Shown in pieces: positions 6,495-11,674 of a stretch of DNA of 11,674 nucleotides; the first letter of the stretch is position 1; the number at the start of each line of letters is the position of its first letter. Where the stretch lies: contig DJYF01000002.1 in NCBI GenBank assembly GCA_002450035.1, forward strand, positions 1-11,674, read 5' to 3'. The notes below the pieces were generated by a model. That model saw only the letters and a program-made list of their open reading frames with translations. It did not search any database and had not been told where the DNA came from. Source of the DNA: Caryophanales bacterium UBA6985 (GTDB lineage: Bacteria > Bacillota_I > Bacilli_A > RF39 > UBA660). The position numbers and the translations under genes are program-made.

Positions 6495-7190
6495 ATGAAG
6501 TTTAAATATTTGTTTATTATTTTGTGCTTTTTCTCATTTATTGGTTTTGCAAATGCAGATGAGGCAACATGTACTATAAATGTTAGAAATGAGTTGAGTG
6601 CTGAAGCTATGAAAGTGGAAGCATCATATAATATTTCATATGAAGGAGAACCTCATTTTGAAATAAGCATTTATAATATTACTCCTAATATATTTGTTTC
6701 ATTTAAACATGTTAATAAGACTCCTGAAACAATAGTTTATGGTAATACTAATAATGGTACTTATACATTTAATGAATATAATTTGGATAGTATATTTAAG
6801 TATACATTTGAAATATATCCTGATAATAAAACTGGATGCACAAGTAGACTTCTTTATAAAAATTTAACTAAACCTAAGAAGAATAAATATGCTGATTTAA
6901 CAGAGTGTAGTTATGAAAAAATGAAAAACTATACTTATTGTAAAGAATGGATTTCATATGACTTCTTAATTGATGAAGATGCTATTATTCAAAGTATTAA
7001 AAAAGAAGCTGGTAAAACTTCTACAACAAAAGTTATAAGTAATAATAAAACTGATGAAGATTTAATGTCTTTTAAGGAGTTTTATTTATTAAGCCGTAAA
7101 TACTTAATAATTGGTTTATCTATTGGAATTGTTATAGATTTATATTGCTTATATTTATCATTTAGAAAAGTTAGAGAAAATATTTTATAA
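6495..7190 (+). CDS. Exported, C-terminally membrane-anchored four-cysteine protein, function unknown
   Basis: I do not recognise a named family. The 231-residue protein begins with a signal peptide (hydrophobic 5-18, likely cut in ANA-DEA after residue 21). A beta-rich exported domain of about 175 residues follows, then one membrane helix (about 202-222) and a short basic tail (RKVREN), so the domain faces outside. Four exported cysteines, C26, C115, C138 and C149, line up with those of the next gene's product, as do the TYTF, YTxxIY and ADLTxC segments; the two are divergent paralogues. Many Asn-X-Ser/Thr sites reflect the Asn-rich composition. It is a single-gene unit: own promoter upstream, intrinsic terminator downstream. 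A longer version from TTG 6444 is possible in frame but would put a non-signal stretch first and start within the promoter. A role at the cell surface is inferred from topology only. Confidence 0.75.
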   Translation: MKFKYLFIILCFFSFIGFANADEATCTINVRNELSAEAMKVEASYNISYEGEPHFEISIYNITPNIFVSFKHVNKTPETIVYGNTNNGTYTFNEYNLDSIFKYTFEIYPDNKTGCTSRLLYKNLTKPKKNKYADLTECSYEKMKNYTYCKEWISYDFLIDEDAIIQSIKKEAGKTSTTKVISNNKTDEDLMSFKEFYLLSRKYLIIGLSIGIVIDLYCLYLSFRKVRENIL

Positions 7191-7194
7191 AAAT

Positions 7195-7229
7195 AAAACT
7201 TATACATGGAATTTGTATAAGTTTTTTTT
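7195..7229 (+). terminator. Intrinsic terminator of the 6495 gene
   Basis: AAAACTTATACA (7195-7206) pairs perfectly with TGTATAAGTTTT (7214-7225) around a 7-base loop, running into T8 (7222-7229). It lies a few bases after the stop codon. Confidence 0.87.
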
Positions 7230-7242
7230 AATATTTTAATAT

Positions 7243-7271
7243 TGGTTTTAACATCTATTATATGATATACT
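7243..7271 (+). promoter_or_regulatory. Putative sigma-A promoter of the surface-protein operon
   Basis: TTGGTT (7243-7248), a 17-base spacer and TATACT (7266-7271) with extended TG (7263-7264). The block TATGATATACT is identical to that in the pilC promoter. It lies between the terminator and the 7318 gene. Confidence 0.7.
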
Positions 7272-7317
7272 TGTATATAGAATAGATGATAGTAAACGAT
7301 AAAGAAAGGCGTTAAAT

Positions 7318-8151
7318 ATGGAAAAGCTTAGAAGTGAAACAAAACGTTTTAATAAAGGTTATGTACCTGTTATTATTTCATCATTATTTTTATTAGTTTT
7401 ACTAGTTGGTTTAATTATAGTTATATTAGTAAAACCTACTGAAGATAAAGAGGAAGAAAAGAAAAAAGATGATAGTTTGAGACAAAATGAAATTGTTGTT
7501 GATACTAGTTCATTAAAGTGCAGTAAAGATGACATTAATAAATTAGTTAAAGAAGCTTCAAATATAACTGTTAACTATAAGGTTAGCGAAAAAGAAATAG
7601 GAGAACCTGTATTGGATGAGGCCAATAGTACTCCTGATGAACCTGTTTATATTAAAGATACAGTTTATGCCTATGATATAAATTTTGAAAATGTAACTGA
7701 AGATGTAAAATTAGTTATTACAAATGATAATGCAAGTAATACTTATACATTTACTGGTGATGATATTAAAGATGGTAAAGTAGGATTTGTAACTGAACAT
7801 GTACTTGAAACAATTAGATATACTGTTACTATTTATTCAAATGAAGGTGAATGTAAGGATTCAGTTGTTAGAAAGTTTACTTTTGAAACACCAATGTTTA
7901 ATCCATGGAGTGATATGACAATGTGTAGTGATTCAGAAAGTGAATTATGTAAGGCAACAACTTATGACGATGAAAAAATAAATGTTAATAAGATGGCCAA
8001 GGATGTTGAAAAGGAAAAAGAAGAAAAGGAAGAAGCAAAATCTAAAAAAGATTATGGTATTCTTATAGCTATTTTAATAGTTATGGTGGTTATTGGTGTA
8101 GTAGCATATATCTTAATTCAACATAGAAAGTTGGTGAAGAATCATGCTTAA
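7318..8151 (+). CDS. Two-TM membrane protein with exported four-cysteine domain, function unknown
   Basis: The 277-residue protein has a basic N-terminus, a membrane helix at about 15-38, a Lys/Glu-rich stretch (40-55), an exported beta-rich domain (about 60-225), a charged probable coiled coil (about 227-246) and a second membrane helix (246-268) with a basic tail. Both ends should be cytoplasmic with the domain outside. Cysteines C68, C179, C203 and C211 match in order and near spacing those of the preceding gene's protein; the shared frame is YTxTIY...C...(F/L)..P...(W/Y)(S/A)D(M/L)TxCS...(L/Y)CK. AGAAAGG (7304-7309) precedes the ATG by eight bases. The stop overlaps the next start by eight bases, implying tight co-expression with the large Cys-rich protein, of which it may be a membrane partner. 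No enzyme motif is visible. Confidence 0.75.
   Translation: MEKLRSETKRFNKGYVPVIISSLFLLVLLVGLIIVILVKPTEDKEEEKKKDDSLRQNEIVVDTSSLKCSKDDINKLVKEASNITVNYKVSEKEIGEPVLDEANSTPDEPVYIKDTVYAYDINFENVTEDVKLVITNDNASNTYTFTGDDIKDGKVGFVTEHVLETIRYTVTIYSNEGECKDSVVRKFTFETPMFNPWSDMTMCSDSESELCKATTYDDEKINVNKMAKDVEKEKEEKEEAKSKKDYGILIAILIVMVVIGVVAYILIQHRKLVKNHA
8133..8137 (+). promoter_or_regulatory. Ribosome binding site of the large Cys-rich gene
   Basis: GGTGA within the end of the upstream gene, six bases before ATG 8144. It supports the 8-base-overlap start, at which a signal peptide begins. Confidence 0.65.
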
Positions 8152-11100
8152 TAAATATTTAAAGAAAGCATTCGTATTTGGATTATTATTAACAATTCCT
8201 TTTAATGTTAAAGCACTTGATGATGTTACAATTAAAGGTACTTTAAAACAAAAGGAAAAATGTTTAAATAGTTTTGAAGGAGCAGGTTTATGGCTTACTT
8301 CAGATAGTAAATCTAATAATGGTAAAACATATGAAAAAATGAAGAGTGGAAATTATGTTCATTCTTATAATACTTCAATTTGGGAAGTAACTATTAAATC
8401 AGAAGGAAACCTAAAAAATAAAACATTTAATGCTTACTGTATAGATCCTGGTTTAACAGCTAATTCAGGTACTTCACTTAATTGTAAACCAATTGAGAAT
8501 AGTCAAATCGAATACTTATATAAAAACTATGATGGATTAAAAGAAGAAGATGCAAATAATAGCTGTGGAAATAAAACTTTCGGTGGTCTTGAACTTGCTT
8601 TAAGAGCTTTAGCTATTGATGCTGGTTATCCAAGTGCAAAAGCATTAGAAAAAAATGGATATGCTGAAATTAAAAATAGAATTATAAATGGACAAACAAC
8701 AGGAAAAACAATTTTTGATTATATTCCTAGTAGTCCAAATAATTATATGGAAAAGAGTTCTGGTTTTTGGAGTAATTTATATTACGATGGAACAGACTCA
8801 TCTTCAAACACTGTAGCCGCAGCTGATAGTAATAGAGTAACTAAAGCTGTAAGCTTCTATGGGTCTTCTAAAGGTGCTGGCGGTGCTGGCGGTGGAGCTG
8901 AAACTCCTGTTGAGGAAGGTACTCTTAATTTTACAATTGAAAAGACTGTTCAAGATGATACAGCTCGTACAATAGAATATAAAATAACTTCTAATTTAAC
9001 TGTTCAAAAAGAGAAATTAGATGTTGTATGTGAAAAAAATTGTACAATAGTTGATGGAAGCTTTACCTGGAGTGGTAAAGAAGGTAAAGTAAAAATTCAT
9101 GTTGATGATGAAACTTGTAAAGGACATTGGAATTTAGAATATAAAGGTCCTTCAACTAGTACAGAAAGTAAAGCATTATATTTATGTTATCGTACTAGTG
9201 GTGATACAGTATCAGCTGATGCTCAAAAGTTTATCGCTTTTATGAATTCTGATGATGAAAAGAAGATAAAAAAAGTTGATTTCGCATTAGGAGAATGTGA
9301 ATGTGATTGTTCAAATATTCCTGAATACGAAAAACTTGAAATAGAATCTTGTTGTGAAGATAATACTCCTTCAGAAGTTATTCAACCAAAGATAAATACA
9401 TTATTCTGTGATTATAAATCTGAAGATGGAGAAGTAATAGTACACCAATATAATTCTACTTGTGCTGGTGGATATAAAGTTGAGAATGATAACTTAGATA
9501 ATGATTACTGTGAACTATATTGTTCAGAAAGATTAAAGGTAACAATTCCTTCTTCTGTACAATCTGAAGTTGGTCATTATTTTGAATTACCATCTGTATC
9601 TCCTGATTCAAAAGGACCTTTATTTGAGGGTAAGAAGACTTGTAGATTAGTTATTAAATATGATCAATGGGCAAATGATTATAAAACTACAACTAAGAAT
9701 GCGGTTTCTGCATTTAATAATTACCAATCTAATAAAGCAAATCATGATATGTATGATAAGATGGTTAAAAATCTAGTTGAAAAACAAGAAGATAGAACTT
9801 TAACTCATACATATTCAGATACTAAAGAAGTAACATGTTCTGATGGAACAAAAGAAAATGCCACATTTACAGGTACTTCTACAACTACTTGTAAGATTAA
9901 AGGTAAAAAGATTGAAGAAAGTAGTTATAAATCTGTTAAATATAAACAAGTTAAGATTAATTGGAAGGTTGGTGGAGATACTGAAGATCCACTTAGCAAA
10001 TATAAAGGTTTATCTATAGTTGATGCTCCAGATGGAACAACAACAGCTGGACCTACAGGCTATTATACAATTGATTGGGTTGATTCTAATTGTAAGAATG
10101 TTCATCCTGATAGTGGAAGTTGTTCTGCTACTGCATGTGGTTCAAGTCAAACAAGTACATGTAGTTATTCATCTACAACAGGTGATGTTTTAGAGACACC
10201 TATAAAAGATACAATAGATCAAGCAATTACTGATTTTAATACAGATGCTGAGACACAAGCTAGTGCGTATAAATCAGCAGTAGAAAAATTAAAAGAATTA
10301 GATGAAGATTTATTAGAATGTGATGAATACTTTGATGAAGGTGGAGCAGGAACTAAAAAGAATAGTGATGGTTCATACTTAATATATGAGATGAAACCAA
10401 CTACTACATTCTATTATTTCCAAGCTTATGTAGATAACACAGCTAATAAGATTAAAGATAAGGAACATTCAATAGAATTTACTGTTAAATGTGAATATAA
10501 TTTAACTAAAGTTGGAGAAACTGCTGATGGTACTGCAACTGAACTTGGATTATCAGGATATCAATACAATATTGCTGATGGTACTGAAAATAAAGAAGCA
10601 AAAGTTAAAAACTTTAAATTTGATTCAGTAGTTAAATGTTTAAGTAACTCTGGATATTCTGGATGTTCAAATACAAATGTATCTGCTGCAGGTTTAATTA
10701 GTGATAGTGAAAAAACTTATTCACAAAGATATACTGAAGATGCATATTATGAGGCAAGATGTACATCAAATGATGTTGATAATAATTCTCATGTTATTTA
10801 TCCATACGGAAGTATAGGATTAGGCGATGGCGATGAAGGAAGTTACTATTATACTGATAGAGATATCCAATACTATATTGAGTATAGTACTTTATATGCT
10901 ACTTATGAGACACATTGGGAATTTAGTGGTCTTGGTTCTAATGGTGTATTTGATGAAGTATTTACTGAGCATGAGACATGTTCAGGAAATACTAACACTG
11001 AAAATCCTAGATTATTCTGTGAATTAAAAGTTGATAGTGAATTAACTGAAATATCTGGATGTAATGAAGATAGTGTTATAGCATTCTTAAATGGTTTTGA

Positions 11101-11620
11101 TTATAACTGGAAAGAAGAATGTTGTGATAATCCTGATTGTGATAATAATAGTACAGATCAATTAACATATTCATTTAAGATTGCTGATTCAGCAAACTTA
11201 TTCCCAGATGGTGGAAATAACAATGGTAAAGTATATGGTTATAACTGGTTAGTTGATTCAAATGGATCTAATGTTAAATCAGAAATTGAAGCATTAGCTT
11301 CATCTGGTAATACATATAATCCAAGTAGTATTACATATGAATTTAATTTATCTAGTCAAGATTTAGCACTTATTAAGAAATATAATGCTGATAATTCTTA
11401 TAATGATTTCAATATGGCATGTGAAAAGAGAACTGAAACAGATCCTGAAACTCATAAAACAAAGATAACTCGTATTTATGAATGTAAGAGTAATTTTATT
11501 ACAAATTATTATAATGGAAAAATCTTATCTGATAATGATGTTTCGGTTAAATATGGACTAACAAAACTTGAGCATGTAAGAACAGGTGATGGATCGCATT
11601 TCCATTTCTATAGTGCTTAA
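8144..11620 (+). CDS. Very large secreted cysteine-rich surface protein, possible thioester-type N-terminal domain
   Basis: The 1158-residue protein begins with a signal peptide (LKKAFVFGLLLTIPFNVKA, likely cut after A24). An N-terminal domain (about 25-235) contains NAYCIDPG (C99) and, about 50 residues on, GGLELALRAL. This resembles the Cys...Gln layout of bacterial thioester (TED/TQXA) adhesin domains, but with Glu (E150) where the thioester Gln would be. A Gly-rich linker (244-251) and a long series of beta-rich, Asn/Thr/Ser-rich segments follow. I count about 37 cysteines, with clusters CECDC (385-389), CC (403-404) and CC (993-994). A helical stretch is likely around residues 505-550. 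No LPxTG, no C-terminal membrane helix and no obvious anchor is present; the end reads HFHFYSA. It overlaps the upstream gene by eight bases and another gene starts 17 bases after it. A structural or adhesive surface role is inferred; the thioester-family call is tentative. Confidence 0.7.
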   Translation: MLNKYLKKAFVFGLLLTIPFNVKALDDVTIKGTLKQKEKCLNSFEGAGLWLTSDSKSNNGKTYEKMKSGNYVHSYNTSIWEVTIKSEGNLKNKTFNAYCIDPGLTANSGTSLNCKPIENSQIEYLYKNYDGLKEEDANNSCGNKTFGGLELALRALAIDAGYPSAKALEKNGYAEIKNRIINGQTTGKTIFDYIPSSPNNYMEKSSGFWSNLYYDGTDSSSNTVAAADSNRVTKAVSFYGSSKGAGGAGGGAETPVEEGTLNFTIEKTVQDDTARTIEYKITSNLTVQKEKLDVVCEKNCTIVDGSFTWSGKEGKVKIHVDDETCKGHWNLEYKGPSTSTESKALYLCYRTSGDTVSADAQKFIAFMNSDDEKKIKKVDFALGECECDCSNIPEYEKLEIESCCEDNTPSEVIQPKINTLFCDYKSEDGEVIVHQYNSTCAGGYKVENDNLDNDYCELYCSERLKVTIPSSVQSEVGHYFELPSVSPDSKGPLFEGKKTCRLVIKYDQWANDYKTTTKNAVSAFNNYQSNKANHDMYDKMVKNLVEKQEDRTLTHTYSDTKEVTCSDGTKENATFTGTSTTTCKIKGKKIEESSYKSVKYKQVKINWKVGGDTEDPLSKYKGLSIVDAPDGTTTAGPTGYYTIDWVDSNCKNVHPDSGSCSATACGSSQTSTCSYSSTTGDVLETPIKDTIDQAITDFNTDAETQASAYKSAVEKLKELDEDLLECDEYFDEGGAGTKKNSDGSYLIYEMKPTTTFYYFQAYVDNTANKIKDKEHSIEFTVKCEYNLTKVGETADGTATELGLSGYQYNIADGTENKEAKVKNFKFDSVVKCLSNSGYSGCSNTNVSAAGLISDSEKTYSQRYTEDAYYEARCTSNDVDNNSHVIYPYGSIGLGDGDEGSYYYTDRDIQYYIEYSTLYATYETHWEFSGLGSNGVFDEVFTEHETCSGNTNTENPRLFCELKVDSELTEISGCNEDSVIAFLNGFDYNWKEECCDNPDCDNNSTDQLTYSFKIADSANLFPDGGNNNGKVYGYNWLVDSNGSNVKSEIEALASSGNTYNPSSITYEFNLSSQDLALIKKYNADNSYNDFNMACEKRTETDPETHKTKITRIYECKSNFITNYYNGKILSDNDVSVKYGLTKLEHVRTGDGSHFHFYSA
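8873..8890 (+). repeat. Two tandem copies of a 9-base GC-rich unit encoding a Gly/Ala linker
   Basis: GGTGCTGGC occurs twice head to tail and a partial third (GGTGGAGCT) follows. It encodes the Gly-Ala-rich linker separating the N-terminal domain from the rest of the large protein and is much GC-richer than its surroundings. Confidence 0.75.
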
Positions 11621-11637
11621 AAGGTGGGTGAAGGATA

Positions 11638-11674
11638 ATGAAAGAAAGTATATGGGCATACTGGATAATGGTAC
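11638..11674 (+). CDS. Start of a further operon gene, probably a small membrane protein (partial)
   Basis: ATG 11638 follows a purine-rich GGTGGGTGAAGGA stretch (11623-11635) 17 bases after the preceding stop and opens a frame that runs off the window. The visible residues are MKESIWAYWIMV, aromatic and hydrophobic from residue 5 on, suggesting an N-terminal membrane helix. The opening reminds me of small single-TM proteins (DUF5411-type) of gut Firmicutes, but twelve residues cannot prove it. It appears to belong to the operon that begins at the 7243 promoter. Confidence 0.6.
   Translation, partial: MKESIWAYWIMV

Noticed and set aside
10827..11027. 66-codon frame within the large Cys-rich gene
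   Set aside because: It is a second frame of a long continuous coding region, without its own ribosome binding site.
1..11674. CRISPR array, insertion sequence, prophage or tRNA genes
   Set aside because: No regularly spaced direct repeats, transposase or integrase motifs, flanking inverted repeats or cloverleaf sequences were seen.

Overview
The window looks like chromosome from an AT-rich, low-GC Firmicute (Bacillota), most like the reduced, often uncultured gut Bacilli once called 'Mollicutes-like' (RF39-type). This placement is inferred from base composition, the rpsK-rpoA-rplQ order, a Gram-positive type IV pilus/competence gene set, and Cys-rich surface proteins of a kind common there; no marker was aligned. 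The standard bacterial code applies: two genes stop at TGA inside ATGA overlaps, and tryptophan is written TGG.

Layout. Positions 1-1400 are the end of the ribosomal protein operon: the last codons of rpsK, then rpoA and rplQ, closed by an intrinsic terminator whose stem contains the rplQ stop codon. Positions 1409-5991 are one promoter-driven operon: a PilC/GspF-type pilus platform protein, a type IV prepilin peptidase, a DUF2207-like membrane protein, and a NrdG-type radical SAM activase, the last two joints being ATGA overlaps. Positions 5992-6440 hold no convincing large gene but look like a free-standing structured RNA of about 370 nt, with a consensus promoter, at least six good helices and its own terminator; I cannot assign it to a known class. 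Positions 6444-7229 are a single-gene unit for a small membrane-anchored secreted-domain protein. Positions 7243-11674 start another operon: a two-TM protein that is a divergent paralogue of the previous one, an overlapping 1158-residue secreted protein with about 37 cysteines and a possible thioester-type N-terminal domain, and the first codons of a further gene that runs off the window.

How it fits together. PilC and the prepilin peptidase are two membrane parts of a type IV filament or competence pseudopilus; the motor ATPase and pilins must be elsewhere. The downstream surface proteins may form a cell-envelope or adhesion complex, but nothing here links them directly to the pilus. The most unusual items are the unassigned structured RNA, the pair of four-cysteine paralogues, and the giant Cys-rich secreted protein with a Glu where a thioester Gln might be expected.
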